From: JBFWNZ01 sp050250795
GTDB lineage: Bacteria; Pseudomonadota; Alphaproteobacteria; UBA8366
Assembly (NCBI GenBank): GCA_050250795.1
Contig: JBFWNZ010000076.1
Span: forward strand, 1 to 12,937
DNA: 12,937 bases
Direction: 5' to 3'
A program made the translations under genes and the position numbers. The notes below the pieces were generated by a model, which had not been told where the DNA came from, made no database searches, and saw only the letters and a program-made list of their open reading frames with translations. Shown here piece after piece: positions 5,638 through 12,937 of the stretch (positions are counted from its first letter, which is position 1; each line of letters starts with the position of its first letter).

Positions 5638-7053
5638 TCAGAAGCGCTGCAGGACGCGGACGATGCGCTTGGTGCGCTCGCTGAACAGCGACGGCATGAA
5701 GAAGGTGCCGGCGGCGCGCTTGGAGATTTCCGACAGCGTGGGATAGGGGGCGATGGCGCCGGCGATGGCGCCGATCTTCTGCCGTCCCGCGACCGCCATG
5801 ACCCAGGGCAGGATCAGGTCGCCCGCCCGCGACGCCGCGATGGAGGCGCCCAGGATGCGGCCGCGCCGGTCGGTGACGACCTTGATCAGCCCCTCTTCCG
5901 CGCGCTCGGTCCGGGCGCGGTCGTTCTCGGCCACCGCGAAACGCAGGATGCGAAGGTTTGCGGCGCCGAGGCGGCCGGCCGCCTGCGCCTCGGTCTCGCC
6001 GACATGGGCGGCCTCGGGCTCGGTGTATGTGACCCAGGGCACGGCGCGGTGATCCGCCTTGGCCGGCCAGTGGAACAGCGCGTTCTTCAGCACCACGGCC
6101 GCGTGATAGCCGGCGACATGGGTGAACTGCATGCCGCCGGTCGCGTCGCCCATGGCGAAGACGCGGCGGTTGGCGGTGCGCAGGCGGGCATCGACCGTAA
6201 TGCCCTTGGCGCTGTGTTCGATGCCCGCCGTCTCCAGCCCCAGCCGCTCGACCGCGGCGCGGCGGCCGGTCGCGACCAGCAGATGCGAGCCCTCGATGGT
6301 GGCGGTCTCGGTCTCGACGCGGATGCCGCCGGGGGTGCGGGCGATGCGGTGCGCGCGCGTGCCCTCATGCAGCGTCACGCCCTCGCGGCGCAGGCGGCGG
6401 CGCACGACCTCCGCGATCTCCGGATCGTCCTTGGGCAGGATATCGCGCGACTGGATGAGCGTGACCGCCGCGCCGAGGCGGCGCCAGGCCTGGGCCATCT
6501 CGCAGCCGATCGGGCCGCCGCCAAGGATGACGAGATGCGCCGGGCATTCGGTCAGGTCGAAGACCGTCTCGTTGGTGAGGTAGGGGGTCTCGGCAAGGCC
6601 CGGCACGTCCGGGATGTCGGGGTGCGAGCCGGTGGCGAGCACGAAGCGCCGGGCATGGATGCGCCGGCCGTCCGCCTCCATGGTCTCGCGGTCGACGAAG
6701 CGCGCCTCGGCCTGGATCACCCGCACCCCGAGCGCGGCATAGCGCGCCGCCGAATCCATCGGCGCGATGCCGGCGATCACGCCCCGGACATGCGCATGGA
6801 CGGCGGCCATGTCGATCTGCGGCTCGCCTGTCCGGATGCCGAAGCGCCCGGCCCCGCGCACGGCGGCGGCGGCATGGCCCGCGGCGAGCAGCGCCTTGGA
6901 CGGCACGCAGCCGACATTCAGGCATTCGCCGCCCATCTTGCCCCGCTCGATCAGCACCACGCTGGCGCCCATCTGCGAGGCGCCGGCCGCCACGCTCAGC
7001 CCCGCCGCGCCCGCGCCGACGACGCACAGATCGACCCGCAGATCCTCCGCCAT
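5638..7053 (-). CDS. FAD-dependent disulfide oxidoreductase (MerA / dihydrolipoamide dehydrogenase-like)
   Basis: A 471-residue class I pyridine nucleotide-disulfide oxidoreductase. It has an FAD-binding GAGAAG (13-18), the redox disulfide GGECLNVGC (C44, C49), an NAD(P)-binding GGGPIG (178-183), a second FAD motif RRVFAMGDATGG (~297-307), and a C-terminal dimerisation domain. In true dihydrolipoamide dehydrogenase the C-terminus carries a catalytic His-Glu pair in HPTLSE. Here the matching sequence is APYPTLSE, with Y437 in place of His and E442 kept, as in the mercuric reductase-like branch. MerA's own heavy-metal domain and C-terminal CC pair are absent. It is therefore neither a plain Lpd nor a plain MerA; the substrate is unknown. 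There is no 2-oxoacid dehydrogenase or mer gene beside it. The start codon lies seven bases after the pepN stop and has no clear Shine-Dalgarno of its own, so translation may be coupled to pepN. Cytosolic. Confidence 0.88.
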   Translation of the reverse strand: MAEDLRVDLCVVGAGAAGLSVAAGASQMGASVVLIERGKMGGECLNVGCVPSKALLAAGHAAAAVRGAGRFGIRTGEPQIDMAAVHAHVRGVIAGIAPMDSAARYAALGVRVIQAEARFVDRETMEADGRRIHARRFVLATGSHPDIPDVPGLAETPYLTNETVFDLTECPAHLVILGGGPIGCEMAQAWRRLGAAVTLIQSRDILPKDDPEIAEVVRRRLRREGVTLHEGTRAHRIARTPGGIRVETETATIEGSHLLVATGRRAAVERLGLETAGIEHSAKGITVDARLRTANRRVFAMGDATGGMQFTHVAGYHAAVVLKNALFHWPAKADHRAVPWVTYTEPEAAHVGETEAQAAGRLGAANLRILRFAVAENDRARTERAEEGLIKVVTDRRGRILGASIAASRAGDLILPWVMAVAGRQKIGAIAGAIAPYPTLSEISKRAAGTFFMPSLFSERTKRIVRVLQRF

Positions 7054-7060
7054 GGCGCGG

Positions 7061-9700
7061 TCAGCCCAGCGACTTCGAGACGATCTCGAACACGTCGCGC
7101 GACAGCCCCTTGGCGCCGGCGATGCGGCCGAGCTCGCCGCGCATCAGCGCCTGCCGCTCGGGGTCGTAGCGCCGCCAGTGGCCGAGCGCGCCCGACAGCC
7201 GGGCCGCGACCTGGGGGTTCAGCTTGTCCAGATCCAGCACACGGTCGGCGAGGAAGCGGTAGCCGGACCCGTCGGCGGCGTGGAAGCGGACCGGGTTGCC
7301 GCTGCAGAAGGCGCCGATCAGCGCGCGCACGCGGTTCGGGTTGCGGATCGAGAAGGCCGGGTGGCCGAGCAGCGCCTCGACCTGCGCCAGCGTGTCCGGC
7401 AGGGCCGACATCGCCTGGATGCTGAGCCATTTGTCGGTGACGATGGGGTCGTCCTTCCAGCGCGCATAGAAGTCGGCCAGCGCGGCCTCGCGCTCCGGAC
7501 CCGCAATGTCGGCCAGGATCGCCAGCGCGGCGACGCTGTCGGTCATGTTGTCGGCGGCGCGGTAATGCTGCACGACCAGGTCGCGCATCGCCGGCTCGTC
7601 GAGCGCCGCGAGATACCCCAGCGCCAGGTTGCGCAGCTTGCGGCGGCCCGCGCTCTCGGCATCCGGCGAATAGGGCGCGTTGCCCGCGCCGTCGCGATAT
7701 GTGGCCAGCAGCTTGTCGCGCAGCCCCGCCGCGACCGCGCCGCGCAGCGCCTCACGGGCCGCATGCACGCCGACGACATCGACGACGGGCATCTGCCCGG
7801 CGATGAAGTCCTCGCTGGGCAGCGCCAGCGCCTCGGCGGCGAAGGCGCGGTCGGCCGGGGCGTCGTCGAGCAAGCTGCTAAGCGCGCTTATGAATGTGGT
7901 GTCGGGTGCGGGCGTCCGTCCGGCCTGAAGTTCCGCGACCATGCGCAGGATCAGCGCGGTCGCGTATTGCTGGCCGGATTCCCAGCGGTTGAAGGGATCG
8001 CGGTCATGCGCCATCAGGAAGGCGCGCTCGCCGTCCGGTGTCGCGGTCACAACCTTGGCCGGCGCCGAGAAGCCGCGGAACAGCGAGGGAACCGGCGGTT
8101 CCGGCACGTCGATGAAGCGGAAGGTCTCGCTGGCGGCGCGCAGGTCGAGGACGCGCGTCTCCGCCGCCCGGTCCGCCGGCTCGCCCGCCAGTCGCACCGG
8201 CAGCGGTTTGCCCGACCGACCGATCAGGCCCAGCGCCATCGGCATGTGCAGCGGCTGCTTGTCCGGCTGGCCCGGCGTCGGCTTGGTGCGCTGGCGCACC
8301 GTCAGCATATAGCTCTGCGAGGCGGCGTCGTAGGCGCCGTCGTATTCGATCTCGGGCGTTCCGGCCTGGACGTACCAGCGGCGGAACTGGGTGAGGTCGA
8401 CGCCCGAGGCATCCTCCATCGCCCGCACGAAGTCGTCGCAGGTGACGGCCTGGCCGTCATGGCGCTCGAAATACAGATCCATGCCGCGCCGGAAGCCCTC
8501 GGCCCCCAGCAGCGCATGCATCATGCGGATCACCTCCGCGCCCTTCTCATACACGGTCGCGGTGTAGAAATTGTTGATCTCGATATAGGAATCCGGCCGC
8601 ACGGGATGCGCCAGCGGCCCTGCATCCTCCGGGAACTGGCGGGCGCGCAGCGAGCGCACGTCCTGGATGCGCTTCACCGGGGCGGAGCGCATATCGGCCG
8701 AGAACTGCTGGTCGCGGAACACCGTCAGCCCTTCCTTGAGGCTGAGCTGGAACCAGTCGCGGCAGGTGATGCGGTTGCCGGTCCAGTTGTGGAAATACTC
8801 GTGCGCGACGATGCTTTCGATGAAGGCATAGTCGGCGTCGGTCGCGGTCGCCGGGTCCGCCAGCACGTATTTCGCGTTGAAGACGTTGAGGCTCTTGTTC
8901 TCCATCGCGCCCATGTTGAAGTCGCCGACCGCGACGATGTTGAAACGGTCGAGGTCGTAGGCGCGGCCATAGGCCTCCTCGTCCCAGCGCATCGACCGCT
9001 TCAGCGAATCCATGGCATAGGCGCAGCGCGTCTCGTTGCCGTGCTCCACATACATGCACAGGCGCACATCGCGCCCGTCCATGGTCGCGAAGCGGTCCTC
9101 GTAGAGGGCGAGGTCGCCCGCGACCAGCGCGAACAGGTAGCAGGGCTTGGGGAAGGGGTCGTGCCATTCGGCCCAGTGCCGGCCGTCCGCGCCCTGGCCC
9201 TCGCCGATCAGGTTGCCGTTCGACAGCAGGACCGGATAGCGGGCGCGGTCGGCCTCCATCCGCACGCGATAGGTGGCCATCACGTCGGGGCGGTCGAGGA
9301 ACCAGGCGATGTGGCGGAAGCCCTCGGCCTCGCATTGCGTGCAGAAATTGCCGCTGGAGACGTACAGCCCTTCCAGGCGCGTGTTCGCGGCCGGAGCGAT
9401 GGCGACCGTCGTCTCCAGGGTGAAGCGCGCGGGCGGGGCATGCAGGGTCAGCGTGTCGTCGCCGATTGTGTAGGCCTCCGGCGGCAGCGGCTTGCCGTCC
9501 AGCGCCACCGACAGCGTCTCCAACCCCTCGCCGTCCAGCACCAGGGGCGCCGGCCCCTCCGCGGCCCGATGCAGCGACAGCCGCGCGCGGACCAGCGTGC
9601 GGTCGGGATCGAGGGCGATGTCGAGATCGACCGTCTCGATGCGGTAGTCGGGGGCGCGATAGGCGTCGAGACGGATGGTCTGGGGGGTATCGGTGCGCAT
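7061..9700 (-). CDS. pepN: Aminopeptidase N
   Basis: An 879-residue M1-family zinc aminopeptidase that removes N-terminal residues from peptides in the cytosol. The length matches E. coli PepN (about 870). The exopeptidase motif GAMEN is at 264-268. The zinc motif HEYFH is at 300-304 with the third ligand E323 in LKEG, and the downstream barrel and alpha-solenoid C-terminus appear complete. NFCTQCEAEGFRHI (~118-131) and TYRVRMEADRARYPVLLSNGN are typical of the gammaproteobacterial-type PepN subgroup rather than the eukaryotic-like M1 group. ATG at 9700 is preceded by AGGAG at five bases. A longer start at 9778 would overlap the divergent promoter region. It is the first gene of a likely two-gene unit with the flavoprotein downstream. 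No missing catalytic residues seen. Confidence 0.95.
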   Translation of the reverse strand: MRTDTPQTIRLDAYRAPDYRIETVDLDIALDPDRTLVRARLSLHRAAEGPAPLVLDGEGLETLSVALDGKPLPPEAYTIGDDTLTLHAPPARFTLETTVAIAPAANTRLEGLYVSSGNFCTQCEAEGFRHIAWFLDRPDVMATYRVRMEADRARYPVLLSNGNLIGEGQGADGRHWAEWHDPFPKPCYLFALVAGDLALYEDRFATMDGRDVRLCMYVEHGNETRCAYAMDSLKRSMRWDEEAYGRAYDLDRFNIVAVGDFNMGAMENKSLNVFNAKYVLADPATATDADYAFIESIVAHEYFHNWTGNRITCRDWFQLSLKEGLTVFRDQQFSADMRSAPVKRIQDVRSLRARQFPEDAGPLAHPVRPDSYIEINNFYTATVYEKGAEVIRMMHALLGAEGFRRGMDLYFERHDGQAVTCDDFVRAMEDASGVDLTQFRRWYVQAGTPEIEYDGAYDAASQSYMLTVRQRTKPTPGQPDKQPLHMPMALGLIGRSGKPLPVRLAGEPADRAAETRVLDLRAASETFRFIDVPEPPVPSLFRGFSAPAKVVTATPDGERAFLMAHDRDPFNRWESGQQYATALILRMVAELQAGRTPAPDTTFISALSSLLDDAPADRAFAAEALALPSEDFIAGQMPVVDVVGVHAAREALRGAVAAGLRDKLLATYRDGAGNAPYSPDAESAGRRKLRNLALGYLAALDEPAMRDLVVQHYRAADNMTDSVAALAILADIAGPEREAALADFYARWKDDPIVTDKWLSIQAMSALPDTLAQVEALLGHPAFSIRNPNRVRALIGAFCSGNPVRFHAADGSGYRFLADRVLDLDKLNPQVAARLSGALGHWRRYDPERQALMRGELGRIAGAKGLSRDVFEIVSKSLG

Positions 9701-9791
9701 CGCGGCTCCTCGGTTTCGGTCCAGCCTAATCACATAGTCACGGCGGCGCGAGGGCGCCAGCGCGGCGCAATCAACCATCGCGCGATTTGCC

Positions 9792-9797
9792 TATAAT
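9792..9797 (+). promoter_or_regulatory. Perfect -10 hexamer (TATAAT) upstream of the 268-aa gene
   Basis: TATAAT matches the sigma-70 -10 consensus exactly and stands out in GC-rich DNA. The -35 at a 17-base spacing (AATCAA, 9769-9774) is poor, so an activator or an alphaproteobacterial variant may be used. Transcription would start near 9804, giving a leader of about 80 bases. Confidence 0.5.
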
Positions 9798-9831
9798 TTT
9801 CGCATCCGTAAACCATCCGCTTAGATGTTCT

Positions 9832-9846
9832 GGCGCATGGTGCGCC
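9832..9846 (+). repeat. Hairpin in the leader of the 268-aa gene
   Basis: GGCGCA and TGCGCC are perfect 6-base arms around TGG, in the predicted leader, about 28 bases before the ribosome binding site. It could influence mRNA stability or translation, or be a binding site. It does not occlude the binding site directly. Confidence 0.4.
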
Positions 9847-9885
9847 TTGCCGCATATGGCGGTGTTCCACATTGGGAGGAGTACG

Positions 9886-10692
9886 ATGCGTACCGATTTT
9901 AACCAAACCCTCGTTTCGACCGTGTCCGACAACCACGATCACAGCCTGCTGGGGCAGGTGGGCCTGATCGTCGCGCCGGAGCGCGACACCATCGCCAAAT
10001 TCTTCCTGGCGGTGGACGAGGATATCCGCAGCCGCGGCTTTTTCCTGGGCGTTTACAGGGACTTCCGTGAGTTCAAGCGGATCAGCCTGGAACAGGGCAA
10101 GACCCTGTTCCCGGCCTTCGATCCGGCCTTTCACCAGCTGGATTCGGAGCAGTCCTTCTGGCTCGCCCTGCGGCAGGGAGGGCCGACCGGCCCCCTGGTC
10201 GGCATCCAGGGCGGCAAGCTGCAACTGCTCGGCGACCGGACGCTGGGCGACTACATCGCCACCGGCCGGTTCTTCTACACCGACCCGCTGGAGCAGATGG
10301 AGAGCGGCGAGCGCTTCATCATCCAGGGCGAGGCGGACGTCTTTGCCAGCAAGGTGATGGAACGGGTCGCCTATTCGGGCGGGACGACCATCTGTCCCGA
10401 ATGGCGCGGCCGGACCAACCTGGCGCGCGTCCTGCCCTTGATCAGCCATACGCTGGGCTATTCGCGCTGGTATGTGGACTGGGTGATCTCGATGGTCGAC
10501 CAGGGCATCCACGATTCCGTCGTGACCCAGCGCTATGCGCACACCAACGACTGCGGCGGGCTTGAGTGGTTCCGGCCGCGCATGCCGAACCGCCGCAAGT
10601 GGTGGATCATCGCGAAGCGGGCGGAAGATGTGGTGACGCAGGCCGGCGCCTATCTCGACCAGCCGGTCAAGGAGCGTCTGCGCATCGGGTAG
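9886..10692 (+). CDS. Uncharacterised protein, possibly GNAT-like
   Basis: I do not recognise this 268-residue protein with certainty. It has no signal peptide and no membrane segment, so it is probably cytosolic. Residues 166-195 (GTTICPEWRGRTNLARVLPLISHTLGYSRW) resemble the acetyl-CoA-binding motif A of GNAT acetyltransferases: a strand, then PEWRGR, then a helix. The Arg/Gly phosphate-loop pattern is incomplete (RGRTNLA instead of RGxGxG/A), so any acyltransferase activity is a guess. The N-terminal part has hydrophobic strands (LLGQVGLIVA, FFLGVYRDF) and the C-terminus is rich in Trp and basic residues (PRMPNRRKWWIIAKR, ~231-245). ATG at 9886 follows GGAGGA at five bases. An upstream extension would begin inside the TATAAT region, so I reject it. 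It stands alone on its strand and ends facing the PAS-like gene across two hairpins. Confidence 0.8.
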   Translation: MRTDFNQTLVSTVSDNHDHSLLGQVGLIVAPERDTIAKFFLAVDEDIRSRGFFLGVYRDFREFKRISLEQGKTLFPAFDPAFHQLDSEQSFWLALRQGGPTGPLVGIQGGKLQLLGDRTLGDYIATGRFFYTDPLEQMESGERFIIQGEADVFASKVMERVAYSGGTTICPEWRGRTNLARVLPLISHTLGYSRWYVDWVISMVDQGIHDSVVTQRYAHTNDCGGLEWFRPRMPNRRKWWIIAKRAEDVVTQAGAYLDQPVKERLRIG

Positions 10693-10713
10693 AGTGCGAG
10701 AGGGGGGCACTCT
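10691..10713. terminator. Hairpin overlapping the stop codon of the 268-aa gene
   Basis: AGAGTGC and GCACTCT form a perfect 7-base stem around a nine-base G-rich loop. The left arm starts in the stop codon. It lies between convergent genes and probably helps end transcription. No T-run follows. Confidence 0.5.
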
Positions 10714-10716
10714 GGC

Positions 10717-10749
10717 GGCCGGCCGTCCGCGCTTGCGGACCGGCCGGTC
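10717..10749. terminator. Strong GC-rich hairpin between convergent genes
   Basis: The arm GGCCGGCCGTCCGC (10717-10730) pairs with GCGGACCGGCCGGTC (10735-10749) across a GCTT loop. That gives six pairs, a one-base bulge, then about eight more. With the neighbouring hairpin it sits in the 69-base gap between two facing genes, which suggests a two-way transcription stop. It lacks the U-run of classical intrinsic terminators on either strand. Confidence 0.55.
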
Positions 10750-10761
10750 GCCGGCCCCGCG

Positions 10762-11685
10762 TCACGTCTCCAGCCGGACGGGCGGCCGGTTCGATTCCGT
10801 GATCGTGATCAGCACATCGGCACGGCCGCCGGTGCGCATCGGATCGGTGATGCAGGGCAGCGTCAGCCGGCGCCAGCGGCATTTCTTCGGGCCGTCATAG
10901 GACATGATCACGCCGCTGCACTGTTCGAACAGCGGCTTGCCGACATCGAGGGACCGGCGGCAGGCATTCTCCACCTGCATGCCCAGAACCTGGTCGGGCA
11001 TCGCGGAGACGGGCTTGCCGATCAGCGACATCGACTGTTCCTCGCTCCACAGCACGCCGGCGCCGTAGTAGCGGACGATCACCTTGTTGTCCTGCTCCAC
11101 CTGGAGAATCTTGGTACGGCCGAGCAGAAGGCCGGTTTCGGTGAAGCGGTCGAACAACTGCTCGTCGGCCTTGCCACCGGCCAGCCGCCACAGCTTGAAC
11201 GGGATCGCAAAGCTGTCATTGTCGACGCCCAGCGCATCGAGATCGCGCAGGTCGAGGTCGCGCGCCATCACCGTGCTGGGCACGACGCCGGTCTGGGCGA
11301 TCAGCGTCTTCTCTTCCAACTGCTTGATCGCGGCGGTGGCGGTGCTGAAATCCTGGTCCGACCATGCCTGGCCGTCGAAGGTCCGCAGCACGAACCGGCG
11401 ATAGGCCGTGCGCCGCACGACCTCGCGGCACAGCAGGTAATGCGCCAAGCCGTCGATCGCGGTCTTCTGCACCGCGGCGGGATCGAGGGCGAGGACGATG
11501 GCCGGCTCGCCCGCGCGGGTGCTTTCCGGCGGCGGGGCCGCCGCCTCGGTCAGGCGTATCCAGCCGAGGGAATGGAAGGCGAAACGCACCATGTCGGAAT
11601 CGGCACGGCGCAGCGCCGCAGCGAGATCGACCATCTCGCCGTCGCCGTCGAACCACGCGTCCAACTGTGCGTTCGTTTCGTTCAT
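10762..11685 (-). CDS. PAS-like (PAS_5-type) domain protein
   Basis: A 307-residue protein with a PAS-like C-terminal domain of the alphaproteobacterial PAS_5 kind (~190-297). This is recognised by the run KVIVRYYGAGVLWSEEQS, an LIGKPVSAM turn after it, and the closing WRRLTLPCI...GGRADVLITITE strands. PAS domains sense ligands, light or redox state. No kinase, cyclase, helix-turn-helix or other output module is fused here. The N-terminal ~180 residues form a predicted alpha/beta domain I cannot name (FAFHSLGWIRL, AIDGLAHYLLCREVVRRTAYRRFVLRTFDG written in parts; the second is helical and basic). Cytosolic by sequence. ATG at 11685 follows AGGGGG, a weak ribosome binding site. Longer in-frame starts run into the divergent MFS gene. 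It converges with the 268-aa gene and is divergent from the exporter, so it could regulate or respond with either, but that is inference. Confidence 0.75.
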   Translation of the reverse strand: MNETNAQLDAWFDGDGEMVDLAAALRRADSDMVRFAFHSLGWIRLTEAAAPPPESTRAGEPAIVLALDPAAVQKTAIDGLAHYLLCREVVRRTAYRRFVLRTFDGQAWSDQDFSTATAAIKQLEEKTLIAQTGVVPSTVMARDLDLRDLDALGVDNDSFAIPFKLWRLAGGKADEQLFDRFTETGLLLGRTKILQVEQDNKVIVRYYGAGVLWSEEQSMSLIGKPVSAMPDQVLGMQVENACRRSLDVGKPLFEQCSGVIMSYDGPKKCRWRRLTLPCITDPMRTGGRADVLITITESNRPPVRLET

Positions 11686-11809
11686 GCCCCCTACCGAAGC
11701 CCCCCAGCCGGTCGTTGGCTTTTCATACCCTTCGATCATACTCCGAAGTGTCCGGCAAGCCTGTAATATTTCCGCGAGGGGCTCGACGCGGGCGGGGCCG
11801 GGTTTCAAT
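11686..11809. promoter_or_regulatory. Divergent promoter region between PAS-like and MFS genes
   Basis: This 124-base gap must carry promoters for both genes. On the plus strand TAATAT (11764-11769) is a plausible -10, with a start about 34 bases before the MFS ATG, but no good -35 accompanies it. On the minus strand GTATGA occurs twice close together (around 11726-11743). No regulator site is clear. Confidence 0.35.
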
Positions 11810-12937
11810 ATGCGGCGCATGAGCCGACCACGCTGGACCGATTTCTCGGCCATCCGACGCGTCTTCACCAACCGGAATTACGCCATCTACACCGCCGGGA
11901 ATGCGGTGTCGCTGACGGGCCTGTGGGTGCAGCGCCTGGCGGTCGGATGGCTGGCCTGGGAACTGACGCATTCGGGGTTCTGGCTGGGGGCGGTCGCCTT
12001 TGCCGACCTGTTTCCGGTGGTGCTGATCGGTCCCTTCGCCGGTGCGCTGGCGGACCGGATGGACCGGGTGCGTGCGACGCTTGTCTGCCAGACCCTGAGC
12101 GCGGTGCAGGCGGCCGGTCTGGCGGCGCTCACGCTGTCGGGCCTCATCAACATCGAAGTGCTGTTTGCCCTCACCCTGCTTCAGGGCATCCTGATCGGCC
12201 TCAACCAGCCGGTCCGGCTGTCGCTGGTTCCCAGCCTCGTCCGCGGCGAGGACCTGACCGCGGCGATCTCGATCAATTCCATCGTCTTCAACGTCTCGCG
12301 CTTCATCGGTCCCGGAATCGCAGGGGTGCTGCTGACCACGATCGGGGCGGGCGGTGCCTTCGCCTTCAACTCCGCCTCGTATCTGGCGATGATCGCGGCG
12401 CTGCTGATGCTGCGCCTGCCGCCGCGCGCGCCCGCGCCGCCCTCCACGGTGTCGCTGATGGGGCAGGTGGCGGAGGGCATCCGCTACGTCGTCGGGCATC
12501 CGGGCATCGGGCCGATCCTGCTGGTCATGATGGCCGGGGCCGTGCTGTGCCGGCCGGTGATCGAATTGTTGCCCGGCCTGACCGAGGTGCTGTTCGGCGG
12601 CGGGCCGGCGGAACTGGCGGTGCTGACCTCGGCAACCGGCGTCGGCGCCATTCTCGGCGGCATCTGGATCGCGCAGCGGGGCACGGTGGCCGGCCTGACC
12701 CGGATCACGCTGGCGACCGGCCTGCTCTACGGCGCCGCGGTGCCGGTCGTCACCATCCATGCGGGCTTCGCGGGGGCGGTCGCCATCATGACGGTGATCG
12801 GATTCGCCTTTTCGGTCGGCGGAATCGCGACGCAGACGCTGCTGCAGGTGGGCATCCCCGACAATTTGCGCGGCCGGGTGATGAGCCTGTACGGCCTCAT
12901 CTTCCGGGGCGGTCCAGCCGTGGGCGCGCTGGCGATG
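11810..12937 (+). CDS. MFS exporter, EntS-like (MFS_3), partial at 3' end
   Basis: The frame is open from ATG at 11810 to the window end without a stop: 376 residues of what should be a roughly 400-residue, 12-helix transporter. The fold is the major facilitator superfamily, subgroup MFS_3, which includes the enterobactin exporter EntS. Seen in order are RVFTNRNYAIYTAGN at the start, helix 1 (~27-50), loop 2-3 motif GPFAGALADRMDRVRA (~74-89), and the subgroup signature LIGLNQPVRLSLVPSLV...NSIVFNVSRFIGPGIAG (~127-172). The central cytoplasmic linker (PPRAPAPPSTVSL) and C-terminal half helices follow, up to the conserved LRGRVMSLYGLIFRGG. It sits in the inner membrane and would export a small molecule by proton antiport. 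The substrate cannot be read, as no siderophore genes are present. No clear Shine-Dalgarno precedes ATG 11810, and ATG 11819 is an alternative start. Confidence 0.88.
   Translation, partial: MRRMSRPRWTDFSAIRRVFTNRNYAIYTAGNAVSLTGLWVQRLAVGWLAWELTHSGFWLGAVAFADLFPVVLIGPFAGALADRMDRVRATLVCQTLSAVQAAGLAALTLSGLINIEVLFALTLLQGILIGLNQPVRLSLVPSLVRGEDLTAAISINSIVFNVSRFIGPGIAGVLLTTIGAGGAFAFNSASYLAMIAALLMLRLPPRAPAPPSTVSLMGQVAEGIRYVVGHPGIGPILLVMMAGAVLCRPVIELLPGLTEVLFGGGPAELAVLTSATGVGAILGGIWIAQRGTVAGLTRITLATGLLYGAAVPVVTIHAGFAGAVAIMTVIGFAFSVGGIATQTLLQVGIPDNLRGRVMSLYGLIFRGGPAVGALAM

Noticed and set aside
5638..7053. Assignment of the flavoprotein as dihydrolipoamide dehydrogenase (lpd) or mercuric reductase (merA)
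   Set aside because: The catalytic His of Lpd is replaced by Tyr, there is no 2-oxoacid dehydrogenase gene nearby, and the MerA-specific metal-binding domain and C-terminal cysteines are missing.
6767..9796. Long plus-strand open frame of about 1009 codons opposite pepN and the flavoprotein gene
   Set aside because: It runs antisense through pepN with its complete catalytic motifs and has the repetitive Arg/Gly/Ala/His/Asp-rich composition of a shadow frame in GC-rich DNA. No domain is recognisable.
11810..12937. Assignment of the exporter as entS with a siderophore substrate
   Set aside because: Only subgroup similarity is visible. No siderophore synthesis or uptake gene is in the window, and the gene is incomplete.

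Overview
This is a high-GC bacterial chromosome segment. GC is roughly two thirds in the lines I counted, except for one AT-rich stretch. Codon use, short Shine-Dalgarno-led genes, and the Tat signal, GGT-family, MerA-like reductase and PAS_5-like proteins all fit an alphaproteobacterium. A Rhodospirillales-type lineage is my best guess, but that is inference, since no rRNA or marker gene is present. I see no tRNA, rRNA, IS element, integrase or CRISPR array.

Layout, left to right. Positions 1-731 are intergenic and repeat-rich. Three degenerate copies of a motif ending in ATGTAAACA or ATGTTAACA alternate with two dyad-symmetric elements. A small SRPBCC/AHSA1-like protein follows (732-1163, +). 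Next is an isolated AT-rich block (about 1165-2230) with one minus-strand gene for a two-helix membrane protein with a long coiled coil (1216-2082). It looks foreign and has no recognisable function.

From 2232 to 5178 two minus-strand genes run in the same direction: a GGT-family Ntn hydrolase (upstream) and a Tat-exported amidohydrolase-fold protein (downstream). Both depart from the textbook residues of their families. Divergent from them is a 96-aa monoheme c-type cytochrome (5340-5630, +). It converges, seven bases apart, on a flavin disulfide reductase related to MerA and dihydrolipoamide dehydrogenase (5638-7053, -). That reductase follows aminopeptidase N (pepN, 7061-9700, -) after seven bases and is probably co-transcribed with it.

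The right end holds a divergently transcribed 268-aa protein with a weak acetyltransferase-like motif (9886-10692, +). It has a perfect TATAAT hexamer and a hairpin in its leader. It converges, across two strong hairpins, on a 307-aa protein with a C-terminal PAS-like domain (10762-11685, -). Divergent from that is an EntS-like MFS exporter (11810 onward, +) that runs off the window.

Most of the window is ordinary metabolic and housekeeping sequence. The parts most worth following up are the AT-rich single-gene island, the interleaved repeat cluster, the 268-aa orphan, and the amidohydrolase and GGT-like pair with altered active-site residues. I did not find a clear multi-gene novel system.
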